DNA of 64,000 nucleotides from assembly GCA_020881915.1 (NCBI GenBank), contig JAJFPB010000010.1, positions 806,001 through 870,000 of the forward strand, given 5' to 3'. This stretch comes from Paramyrothecium sp. XJ0827 (Eukaryota; Ascomycota; Sordariomycetes; Hypocreales; Stachybotryaceae). Of the stretch, positions 32,856 to 42,850 are shown piece after piece. Below the pieces are notes generated by a model, which was given only the letters and a program-made list of their open reading frames with translations, was not told the DNA's origin and did not search any database. Made by a program: the position numbers and the translations under genes. Position 1 is the stretch's first letter; every line of letters starts with the position of its first letter.

Positions 32856-34931
32856 ATGGCCGAGTCCGCGACAGGGGAAACGCCTAGATTTCAGTGCTCA
32901 CATTGCGACAAGAACTACTCTAGGCTCAGTCACCTTCGACGGCATGAAGCAACCCGTGAGACCCCTTAGTATCCATGACGGAAGTCCGACACTGACACAG
33001 CAAAGACACGCGTCGGAGGGCCATCTCCTGTCCTTTTTGCAACAAGCCATTCGCCCGAAGGTGGCAATGCCCTTTTGAGCAGCATCCGCGTTCCATGTAC
33101 GCTGACGATAGACGCAGTGACGTCGCACGTCAACATGTGCGGACTTGTAAAACCAATACGGAGAAGGCCGATCTCGCTCCAATGAAAAGAGGTCAGAAGC
33201 GGCGTGTTTGCGACTCCTGTGCGAAAAGCAAGGTCCAATGCGACTCCAAAGTGCCATGTTCGCGATGCAGCTCTCAGAAGTTGCAGTGCTCATACCTCCG
33301 CGCGGAAGCCCAGACCACAACGCCGAGGTCAAGTGGTCGCTCAGCCCTGGGGACCGAAGTCCCGTGGCTCCTGCGAGTGACAGACCCACGGCGCCAAGGA
33401 ATTCATGAGACGATTGCCGAAGACATGGAGCGAAGCATCTCCGAAAACGACGTCACCCGTTTGCAGCCCATAAGACCTGCCTCGGAGCCAGTCGCGGCTG
33501 ATCTGCCTGATGACGATCCCTTGCTAACATTTCTTGGGCTTGGCTACCCGGAGATGTTCTCATCCGATCTTGAAAGCTTTCTTGACGGCGCAGATGGGCA
33601 GCCCACGCGATCACCCCCAGGCATGCTAGTTCGACTCGAAGCAATTGTCGATGAGCTCGCTGCAACGCATCGAAACATGGTTTTCCTTGGGAGGACAAAG
33701 CAGGAGTTTGACCATGAACTGGCTCAATCTGTTTTCACGACACAAAATCTTGACTATTTCCTTTGGGTCTATTTTCAACGCGTTCAGCCTTATCACCCGA
33801 TCATTCTACCGTTCACGTTTGCTCCAGAGGAAGTTTCATTGCCACTCCTACTGGCGGTCTTCATGATGGGTGCCATTTACTCTCCGCCGACTGATGGGTC
33901 AATCTCCGCCCAGCACTTCAGAGATGTCGCTGCGGAATTCATCTTTGAGCACCCTAGCATGAGGCGGTTTGCGGAGTCGACAAACAGCTCCGCAGCAGAA
34001 ACTGAGAACGTCGAGATCCTTCAAGCGGCATACACCATCTTGTGTATACAGCATAGCCGAAATGAACCCCTCTGCCGTCGTCAAGTGCGTGTCCAACGTC
34101 TGCCTGTTCTGGTTGAGGCAACTCGCCGGTCCGGGGCATTCAAGGCAAAACACCCCCCGGATTTCGACAGAAACCCTGATTTCTCTTTCGATAACTTTGT
34201 GAAACAGGAGCAGAAAATCAGGTAAGCGCTGATTTGGCTTGTTTGCTGCGCGGACAGCCATGCATGCTAACAAAAGCAAGGGTGGGCCACTGGGTCCATA
34301 TGATTGATGCCCTCATCACATGCTATTCCAACGCCCATCCTCTCATCCACGTTGGGGAAATGACGGGCGACTTTCCTTGTTGCCGTGAATTATTTGACTT
34401 TGATTCAGAAGAATCCTGGCGAGAAGCTCTCAAATCAAACACCGCGCAAATCACATCAGCATCGTTGGCCCTTGTAGCTGAGCTGCTGCTCCAGGAGTCC
34501 AGCTTGACCCCGAAGCAACGCGAGCTCCTCGCGTCTCTCACGCACGATAATTTGTTTTTCGTCGCAAACTGTAAGTCGGTCCTTGCACAGAGCAGTAGTA
34601 TCTGATGCTAAGAAGCTCAGCGCTGTGTCAAATCGTTCACGTCCTGAAGGGAAACTGCCTGTTTCCGGTAGGCTCCCATGGTTTGCTTCGAGCCTTCACT
34701 CGCTGGAGGTCGTTTTGGGACATCGTCTCAGAGAAAGCCGAATCTGAGAATAGGCCAGAGCCAAATGCATTTATCAAACTTGCGACTGAGATGTGCCGAT
34801 GGGGGGTCATCATTATCAAAGTTCTTCAAAGGGGTGGCCTAAAGGCTCCGCTGCTGAGTGGCACTGCATTTGATTTGATGGATGAACTAAACGATTTTCT
34901 GAGGAAGTACCAGGATGTCGAAACATTATGA
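32856..34931 (+). CDS. C2H2 plus Zn2Cys6 transcription factor
   Basis: Exons 32856-32955, 33006-34221, 34281-34570 and 34621-34931 (638 aa). Introns are 50, 59 and 50 bp. Intron 1 splits the codon of the second zinc-binding His; acceptor AG at 33004-33005 is the one that restores a perfect first C2H2 finger (Cys14, Cys17, His30, His34). A second finger-like unit CPFCNKPFAR...SDVARQHVRTC follows. It is interrupted by a 51-bp in-frame GT..AG segment (33061-33111) that may be a further intron; removing it gives 621 aa. Then comes a Zn2Cys6 cluster (RVCDSCAKSKVQCDSKVPCSRCSSQKLQC). The C-terminal half looks like a Fungal_trans domain (FLWVYFQRVQPYHPIILPFTF...). Tandem C2H2 plus C6 regulators are known in fungi. 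It is divergent from the complex I subunit gene. Confidence 0.82.
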
Positions 34932-35342
34932 GCAAGATTTCTCAACCATGAGATGCTAATCTAACAAATACTTGATCACTCGGGTTTGAAACAAATTAAA
35001 GAGTCAATTTCATGAAATCGCAACTTTCATCCAATTTATAGCATTGAATCCTGGGACGCCCACAATCATCATGTACTTCTGATGCAAGGTAAGTGAAGGT
35101 GGTACGATAGCTGCAACAACATCTCAATCTGTCTTGCCAAATCTCTTTCAGTCAATACGTAAAAGGTGTCACTTTATGGTGGAAATACAACTTCTAGAAA
35201 CGCTGTTTTAGCCTAAGATTAATATTATGCAACCAAAGCTTCATGGAGCCTGTGTTCTGGGATGGCAAAGGTTCCAGATTGCTCGCGTATCAGACGCCGT
35301 CGCATATCTGTGTCCTACCGTCGAGCCTCAACATCAACAAGC
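34932..35342. other. intergenic, no gene seen
   Basis: AT-rich, between the regulator and tRNA-Arg. Nothing recognised. Confidence 0.45.
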
Positions 35343-35429
35343 GGCCGCGTGGCCTAATGGCTAAGGCGTCAGATTTCGGTTCGAGCTGCCATCCTCTGAA
35401 GATTCCAGGTTCGACTCCTGGCGTGGTCG
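35343..35429 (+). tRNA. tRNA-Arg (TCG) with 14-nt intron
   Basis: Acceptor GGCCGCG pairs with CGTGGTC (two G-U), the D arm is GGCCTAATGGCTAAGGC, the anticodon stem TCAGA pairs with TCTGA, and the T arm is CCAGG-TTCGACT-CCTGG. The 21 nt between anticodon stem halves are a 7-nt loop (anticodon TCG) plus a 14-nt intron after nucleotide 37. The mature length is 73 nt with discriminator G. Confidence 0.93.
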
Positions 35430-35462
35430 ATATGCAACTAGCTCAAGCGCGAAAGCGCAATA

Positions 35463-35470
35463 TTTTTTTT
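35463..35470 (+). terminator. Pol III T-stretch after tRNA-Arg
   Basis: Run of eight T about 33 nt past the tRNA 3' end; the longest T run in this stretch. Confidence 0.6.
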
Positions 35471-35744
35471 CGCGTTTGCGTGGGCCCTTCGTTGTCTCGC
35501 CAAATTCGACGCTACTGATACCCTCGTGGGTCTTGAAAGACGAACTTTTTTCTTCTTCTAAAATTCATATTAGTTTCTCCTTTTGCAAGTGCCTGAATGT
35601 CCAATTGGTGGTGTGGTGTGCTTACGGTCTTAATCCAGGTGGGCAACAGGTCTGCTGCACAATGGTATTCATCTTTCAAGCATGCAACAACAGAGTGCAG
35701 TTCATGCGAAATGCGAAAGGATCCATTACAGAGCGGCCCATGTT

Positions 35745-36596
35745 CTACAATCTAGATTTGGTATTATCAAAGATGCCTTGTCTCCCAGCACCTTGACTGA
35801 ACTTCCTGGCACCCTTCACGCTTTCCGTTGTGATCACCTTCACAGCATTGTCATATTCGTTCCTTAATGCATCCTCGAACGATGAGGCGTTGTAAGCAGA
35901 GTAATAGCAACCCGCGCGATCTAAATTCATGCAGTCTTGTGGGAAGTTGAGAAGCTGTTTTGCAATGTTTGTTGCCTCGGCCAGCGCTTGACCTTTCGGG
36001 ACGACACGATTGGCAATCCCCATCTGAAGTGCCTCTTGGGCTGCAACCGGCCGACCAGTGAGGATCATGCCAAGGGCCCTTCCGAGGCCAACGATTGCCT
36101 GGAGACGAACTGTGCCACCGTCAATTAGTGGCACGCCGAAGCGGCGGCAGAACACGCCAAAGACGGCATCTTCTTCGGCCACGCGGATATCCGCAAGTAG
36201 GGAGAGCTCGAGGCCTCCGGCCACAGCGTAGCCAGAGATGACAGCAATGTCAGACTTCTTGACCTGCAACCGTGATGGTCCCATTGGTCCAAGATTGCGG
36301 CCGTCGACCCGGAAACTGGCGTCAACGATGGGGCCACGATACGATCCATCAGTCTGAGACGGGTCATACTTGGCTGTCTCATGAAGGTCAAACCCTGCGC
36401 AAAAAGTGCCATTGGCACCATGGAAGACGCAGACCTTCTAGCTAGTATCATTTTCGAAAGCCAGGAAAGCTTCCATAAGTTTCTCAGCTGTCTCGCCATC
36501 AACAGTGTTTCTGCGATGCGGGCGAGAAATGGCAATCGTGGTAACGCCCTCAGGTGTTGTGCTCACTTTCACTGATTGTGTGTTGATGTCCGCCAT
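35745..36596 (-). pseudogene. enoyl-CoA hydratase/isomerase with one nonsense codon
   Basis: From the ATG at 36596 a single frame encodes 283 residues of a crotonase-fold protein, interrupted only by TAG at 36440-36438 (after ...FLAFENDTS). Downstream the fold continues perfectly: KVCVFHGANGTFCAGFDLHE (oxyanion-hole strand), DIAVISGYAVAGGLELSLLADIRVA (second oxyanion Gly and the GGLEL helix), then GVPLIDGGTVRLQAIVG and the C-terminal helices. Family members hydrate or isomerise acyl-CoA thioesters in beta-oxidation or related routes. A GT..AG removal of the stop would also delete the conserved first helix (VDGETAEKLMEAFLAF), so splicing around it is unlikely. A glutamine codon CAG changed to TAG (C to T in a CpA context) is the simplest origin. 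Sequencing error or readthrough remain possible. Confidence 0.75.
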
Positions 36597-37013
36597 TGTT
36601 TCCACTTATTTCAAAATTTCAGATATGACATTCAGTGACAACTTGGAATGGCAGACGAAGCTATGCCTCGAGACTCGGAGAAGGCGGGGGTGATGATATT
36701 CTTGGCGAACCTGAGCTAAGGATCATGAGTGGCGTTTCTTGTATGCTCGGCGCGGGATAGTTTGGCTCACCAACAAGGCTGATAGTTAGCCGAACTGCGA
36801 AGGTATGCTCGCTTACACCGGCTCGCCTCGGATTCTATATCACTGCATTACCCAATGGTAAGCACTGCATGTGCATGATGAGAAATAACTACAGTAATTA
36901 TATGCTATGTTTTGAATCGCCTTTTCCGACAAGACTTTCTTCGAACTCAAGTTTCTATCAATAAACATTAATATGGTGAAGACAAGCCGTAGACCAAAAC
37001 CTGTATAATGTGC
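36597..37013. other. intergenic, no gene seen
   Basis: AT-rich 417 bp between the hydratase start and the peroxidase stop. Nothing recognised. Confidence 0.45.
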
Positions 37014-38268
37014 TTATTCTTCGAACCCTGGCAGAAAATCGCCCCTCATAAGAGCATCAGATGCTTCTTCGTTCCGTGGGCCGTTGAGGAAGTCCTCTAG
37101 TTCGACATCATCGGGAGTAGGGAAGAAACTGCCATTGGGAAAAGGCAACACCTTGGTGCACTCCACTAGCTCATTGATGTTGGGAACTCCAAGGAGACTC
37201 ACGCGTACGTAAGCCCTTGAATAAGCCTACAATAACGCAATTAGCAGGTTAATCAACCACTGCACCCATAACAAAGGCAGAACTCACCCCATTCCACGCC
37301 GGACTTGGTCTAACAAAGAGATCCCATTCACGGCTGGTTCTGGGATCGCTAGCCAAGGCCAGATCACTCTTGAACTTGAACACACGGGCTGGCGAGTTAG
37401 GATTTCGGGTCTCTCCATAGAAGTTGAGGTCCCAAAGGCCAGGGGTTCTATCTTGGGGATCACCGGCTCGAGACTGATCGACAAAACGCTGCTGGCTTGT
37501 CGTATGGGCCCCGACAAGGGCGACGAGCTGGAGGGACGAGATTGTCTTGTCTGCAAAAAGAGCCAAAAGCTTGTCTACACTATCGTTGACATCGGGCAAG
37601 AGACCAGTAGGGGCCGGGTTCGGGTTATCACGACGACCGACAAAGGTTCGGACTCTGGGGCCGTTGGGGCAGACAACGGTAGCAACATTTGCTGCCATCT
37701 GGATCAAATCAGCCATGCTGATGCCATACTTCTTCCAGTTGCCGTGCCAGGCGCGCATCTGAGCACAGACTCCTTGTAGGCCATTGTTATCTATGCGATC
37801 CTCGCATTCGCGCGCGAGAACGATGGAGCCGTCGGCGCCACCGTGGGGACCGGTGCTCTTTGACCAAGCACCTGCGTCGTGGAAACCAAGACGCACAGAG
37901 GCTCGCGCCAGATTATTGCAGCGTAGGGCACTGCCAACCATGGAAGCGGCCATTTCCTCTGCAATGTACTTCCAAATGCAGCATGTGTCCTCGGCACAGG
38001 CCTGGCTGTCTTTGGGCGGCACAGGGTGTTCATAAGCAATGTTGTGATGTTGGCCTGGTGCTTGGTTAAGGAGAATGTCCTTGATTTCTGCGGCAGTCGG
38101 CGTGAGCTCGCTATCAGACAGGGTGAGAAGGTCACCGAGCAGCTCGGGTGTCTGTTGTCTCTCCTTGAGTTTCATGATTTCGTCCATTTGTTGACCCATT
38201 CCTGGATAGGCCATGATTGTGTCCACGCCCGCCAGTAAGGCCGTGGAAAGAAAGAAAAGAGACCGCAT
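37014..38268 (-). CDS. secreted class II-type haem peroxidase
   Basis: Two exons: 38268-37288 and 37226-37014 (397 aa); the 61-bp intron has GTGAGT/GTAG ends and phase 0. A signal peptide (MRSLFFLSTALLAGVDTIMA) leads a ~65-residue propeptide-like stretch. The peroxidase core has the distal site RASVRLGFHDAGAW with Arg126 and His130, the Ca-binding GADGSI near 145, and the proximal haem ligand His255 in LVALVGAHTTS. Cysteines at 91, 96, 97, 117, 155, 168 and 200 fit the disulfide-rich extracellular fold. This is the ligninase/manganese-peroxidase superfamily (class II secreted fungal peroxidases) as found in ascomycetes. Ascomycete members often lack the surface Trp or Mn site, which I could not assign. 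It oxidises phenolic substrates with H2O2 outside the cell. The ATG chosen is the one giving a signal peptide. Confidence 0.88.
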
Positions 38269-40553
38269 GTTGCCGTCGAATAACACAGCACTGGAAGGAA
38301 TTATCACCAGATAGAGATAGAATCCCACGCGTCTGGACGTCAAGATTTTCCTAGTGGGACTATTGTAGTCGTGCTCATCGTGGGATAGCCACACCTTTTA
38401 AGAGGCTGTTAGGCTATCATGCGTTCTCTGCGGGTCCGGGGTGTTCCGAAGTCGAGATAATTCCAACTTCGTATGAACAGCTGGTCGAGCAAAGCATGCA
38501 CTGTTTGCCATGGGTTGCTGGGATCTATGCCACATTTCGGAAAGGCGGCATTGCAACATGGGTCTCCTATCCACCGTGTTGGGTTGCAGATCCTCATGGC
38601 CGCACCTCCAACTGTCTGTGCCTGGGTGAAAGAACTGAGGCTAGATGCAGGTGGCTCATCTGCAATGTTGTACGCTGTACGTCACTTGGTTGCTGGGAAC
38701 ATGCTCCTGCAAGTCAAAGTCCCCAACTCGGCTCCTAAGATTGGACTAGGACCGGCCGGGTGGCCAGCCTGCATTTACGAGGAGATTATTGTTGAGACGC
38801 ATGCATGCACCCGAATCCGTGTTTTCATGGTGGTCTGGCATGCATGATCGCCACTGACAAGCTTATCTCTATTTCTGGGATCAGTTGAGAGCCTCGTGCA
38901 TTGCCCTGTACTCAGTTTCGGATATCATAAACAGGTATGGCGCCTTTTTTCCTCTGCAGTTGGCCATTACGCAGTATGCAGAACAGCGAGCTGTAAACAA
39001 GGGCTCTGGGCCGTCCATGCATTTCGGGCCTGCAATGTAACGCATCCTGTGCGTACCAAGCCATGCGCTAGGAAGCTCACGGCAGGGGACGTCGGGGAAG
39101 CACGGCTCGCTTCAATAGTTCTGACACCTGCCGGCCGGAGACGTAAGCGGATGGCTCGCCTGCAAGAAGAAGGGTCGTTGCAACAGCGTCCAACTGGTGT
39201 CGGCGCAAACCGTTACATGTCATGTTGTGTGGTGAGAGTTCCAGGAAATGTCACCCCATTGTGTTGCCTCCTGTAAGTTGGACGCTACCTCACTAGGTGG
39301 CGCACCTCTTCCGGCCCTGTCGCACGGGCTAGAAGGGTCTTCAGCCCATGCGATTCGTTCCTTCAGTGTGCCAGGCTCGAGACGCTGCAGGCTGCAGGCT
39401 GCATCTAGATTGCTGATGTTGGTGCGCGGTCTGGGCGCTGCGCTGCTGACCGACGGAACGTTGAGAGTGCCGTTTTAGTCGCTGTGCATTTCGGTGTGAA
39501 GCCGTCAGCCTTTCGAATGTGTCCTCTTTCCTTGCTCTGGTGCCAGAGGATCCTTGTTGCCATTATTCTCTTGCCAAGTCTGGACTCGCCAAGCATCACT
39601 TCCAGGCTCAAATGCACACCGTCAATTATGCCAACGAAGAGAAATTATGCCCGAGCAAAAATACCCTTGAACTGCCACAGCACACCACTGGAAATTCTTG
39701 AGAAAGGTGCTGGAGGCTTGGCACCTTCAATGACATGATGACATCCTGACGGAGTGGTCATTGACAACCACAGCTTCCCTTTGTACCGTCCCCGTCATTC
39801 ATGGCCTACTTTGGATTGCCATTATCGCAGATTTTTTTTTTAATTCCGTCGTCAGAAGACGAAGAAGAGACACTATAGTTCGATGTGGAAACAACGTGGG
39901 CGCTGCAAGGGACCAGGTGCGACAGGAAATGTTAATGGTGTTTAGCCAAGAGCCAAGATTCCACGACCATGTGCAGGTGTGCGTATCAGTTCCCACCACT
40001 TCGCTGACCCTTCAATTGCATCTGACTGGTTACTTACCACCGTTTATCTCTGGACTGTCCGTAACAAACCCGTTCACCGCTACTAGACGGGTGGCCAGCA
40101 GGGGTGGTGGTGAGCTGAAGGCAGGATCCCAGACCGAGCCATGCAAGATTCGGCAGACCGTCCCGACGAGCCTGCTCAGCGACAGAATAAGTGCAGCACT
40201 GCAAAGCACATCACAGTACAGCGATTGTAACGCAAGTGATGCACAGGGGAACAAACATGACCGGGACCTTAGACTGCCTCTAGTCAATCAACAAATGAAT
40301 CTTCCGAGAACTACAAGGCACAAAAGAGAGACATGGCAGCTAAGCTTTTGAGATGAGTTAGACACAGCGCTTGAAGAGACATCAATCCTAGCTTGAGCAA
40401 GTTGTTAGTGACTGCATTGAGAACGTGCGAACACTTTCACCTTGTTCTTTGGTTTCAGCCGTGAGTGCTGAGAGATCAAGACGTTGTTTTCGGCTAATCA
40501 AGGCAGTTTAAAAAAACTTGGATATTTAACTATCAAATTATACATAATCCCAT
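38269..40553. other. long intergenic (2.3 kb), no gene seen
   Basis: Upstream of the peroxidase and downstream of the permease. It contains several open frames of 60-196 codons (the longest at 39761-40351), none with recognisable motifs, signal peptide or coherent splice extension. May hold unrecognised relics. Confidence 0.35.
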
Positions 40554-42236
40554 CTACTCCTTGGAAGCTGTAACTCCATGTGAGGGAAACTGATCCACAT
40601 CCGTCTTTGCAAAGTTGCGGGCATCGACCTTGTTCTCGAAGAGAATATCCAGCTCGCCGTACGTGCGATCCTTTGTTTCGGGCAGACGGAAGAATGCCCA
40701 GATCAGGATAAGGACACAGAAGCCACCCCAGAAAAGACCAGTCTTTGCGCCCCAGTTCCAAGAGTTCACTCCCAGCATTCTCGGCATGAGGATGTTGTTG
40801 ATAATGGCAATCATGTTGGAGAAATTGCGGGCCAAAACGATGGTCTTGCTCTTGAGACGGGTTGAGGGGATCTCAGCAACAATGGTGTAGCAGAGCGGTC
40901 CGACGGCCATGTCGTACACGAATGTGTAGACCAGGAGTAGACTTCCGATTGCCCAAGACGGTCCAGCAAGACTTGGGTCCGCAAAGCCAAGGCCACCAAT
41001 GACGACGAGCAGGACGAGAAGGCCAAGAATACCGTACAGGAAGATCGTGCGACGACCATACTTGGTCATCCAGACCCAGGAAAGAAGGACACCAATGAAT
41101 CCAAGAGCGTATTGAGCAACCTGCAGGTTGAAAGAGTTGGTGCTTGAAAGGCCTGCTCTCTCGTAGAACTGCACAGAGTAACCCATGAGAACACTGCCAC
41201 ACAACGACTGCGACACGTAGCTGACCGAGGCAACCTCTGTGCGACGAAGATCACTTCGCATGAAGCAGTGCCAGTAGTTGGTACCAGCCGAATTCTCACG
41301 CTCAAGATCGTCCGTGGCCTTCAACATGGCAACCTGGTCATCGGCATTGAAGTCCAGGTCCGGCTGAGGGCTGGTAAGACCAAGAATAGCCTTCTTTGCA
41401 TCCTCAAGACGGTTTTTGCGGACGAGCCACCAGGGGGACTCTGGGGAGAAAAGTGTGGCAAAAATGATGCAAGGGGGCCACACCCACTGCAGGGCAAAGG
41501 GAATGCGGTAGGACCAGTCACCTTCCATGGTCAAGAAGCCACGGAGAACACCGGATGCCAGGAGCTGTCCGATGACCCAGCACAGGTTCACGTATGCCGT
41601 GAGGTACGGTCGGAGCACAACGGGGGCCACGTCGGAAGCATAGGCAAGCGTCAGGGTCTGGAAGACACCCCAGGGAACTCCCAGCAGAATATTGCCAGCC
41701 AGGATGCTCTCAATGTTCTGTGCGAAGAATGGGATGAAGATGAATGCGATCATCAACATCTGCGCGCCCAACATGGTCTTCTTGTAGCCAAACATTTCTG
41801 AGATCCAACCGTTGAGGTACAGACCGATGATTTGACCACACAAACCACCAATCTGGATATAGGTCTGCCAGTCGGCCGAGATGACCAACCCTCCATTGCC
41901 GTCTGGCTCGTTTCCGAACTTTTGTTGAAACCTGGTGTGGGGGTCAGTATGATGATTGACGTCAGAAGCAGACGCAGTGTCAACTCACGCTTCATAACCA
42001 TAGAAGGAGCCAATCAATGCGAGGTCATAACCCTCCATGATGATGGCAGTCGAAAAGACAACGGAGAACAGGATGGCCTTGGGGTACAGCCGGAACGAGT
42101 CCTTGAGCGTCAGGTTGTGCTCACGGCTGGTGGCATCCCGGGCATCGGCATGACGAGTCGCCTTGTCCTCGTCAACAGTGTGAACCCAGACATCAGTCGG
42201 GCCAACTGGCTCTGGCTTGAGAGTTGAGGCAGCCAT
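40554..42236 (-). CDS. MFS alpha-glucoside/sucrose-type permease
   Basis: Two exons: 42236-41989 and 41931-40554 (541 aa); the 57-bp intron has GTGAGT/CAG ends. Hallmarks of the maltose/alpha-glucoside:H+ symporter branch of sugar porters: a long hydrophilic N-terminus, FSVVFSTAIIMEGYDLALIGSFYGYEAFQ in TM1, GLYLNGWISEMFGYKKTM, PESPWWLVRKNR after TM6, QSLCGSVLMGYSVQFYERAG in TM7, TKYGRRTIFLYG and LPETKDRTYGELD. The PESPWWLV form is typical of MAL/AGT permeases rather than hexose carriers. It is transcribed divergently from the GH32 gene with a 614-bp shared promoter, so import of intact sucrose or another fructoside for intracellular cleavage is the best reading. Intact. Confidence 0.9.
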
Positions 42237-42850
42237 GATGGCACAATTTAACCCTTTGAAGGCGAAGAGGGTAATGCCGTGGGGAGTAAAGAAGTGATGA
42301 AGGGCTCGAGGAGCGTTGGAAGCGAGTCTGTCTTGCACCTCTCGAGTGTTGATAGTCGGGGAATCTGGGGTATTTAACTATCTCAGCCTGCGAAGCTAGT
42401 GCAACCCGACGGCTGGATTCCGGGGGAGACGTCCTGCGCCCCAGACTGGGGGATTGGGGAACCCGCGCGAAAACTGTTACGTTTCCCCGATGTATGGGCA
42501 GGCTAAGCCGACCACGACCTGATCGTGCAGTTTTTTCATGCTCTCGACCACCCGAACTCTGTCGGACCGGGGGAAGCCATGCCATTTCTGGTCTATTGTC
42601 GGTCCGGAGACGTGTTGGCACGGTTAGACCAAGATCAGCTGGTCATCTGGGGTGGTCATTTTAGTCGCATTGTTTCAATCTTGGCCATCGGTCCGACAAG
42701 TCTTGGCTAGTTGTTGTCTCCTTATTCTACCCCACAACGCTCAATACAAGAAAGACGTAGAATACAAACCAAGTTCAGCTCTTCAATGTGCTCATTCGCT
42801 TCTCCCCCTCACCCCTTTCGTCTTGCCAGAAGAGATCCTTGATTTCAGCC
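42237..42850. promoter_or_regulatory. shared promoter of permease and GH32 genes
   Basis: 614 bp. SYGGRG (CreA-type) matches occur at 42279-42284 (GTGGGG), 42365-42370 (CTGGGG), 42439-42444 (CCCCAG), 42446-42451 (CTGGGG) and 42647-42652 (CTGGGG). There is one CGG-N8-CGG site, listed separately. Density of CreA sites suggests glucose repression of both genes. Confidence 0.55.
42410..42423 (+). promoter_or_regulatory. CGG-N8-CGG site (AmyR/InuR-type)
   Basis: CGG direct repeats separated by exactly 8 bp (CGGCTGGATTCCGG). This is the arrangement bound by the Aspergillus activators AmyR and InuR on starch, sucrose and inulin genes. It lies 174 bp upstream of the permease ATG and about 430 bp upstream of the GH32 ATG. 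A near copy with GGG as second half lies at about 42355. Confidence 0.55.

Noticed and set aside
36430..36500. an intron removing the TAG of the enoyl-CoA hydratase
   Set aside because: A GT..AG pair exists that keeps frame, but it would delete the conserved first helix (VDGETAEKLMEAFLAF), so a nonsense mutation is more likely.
39761..40351. 196-codon open frame in the long intergenic region
   Set aside because: No recognisable domain, a run of Arg from simple sequence, and no splice continuation; treated as chance.
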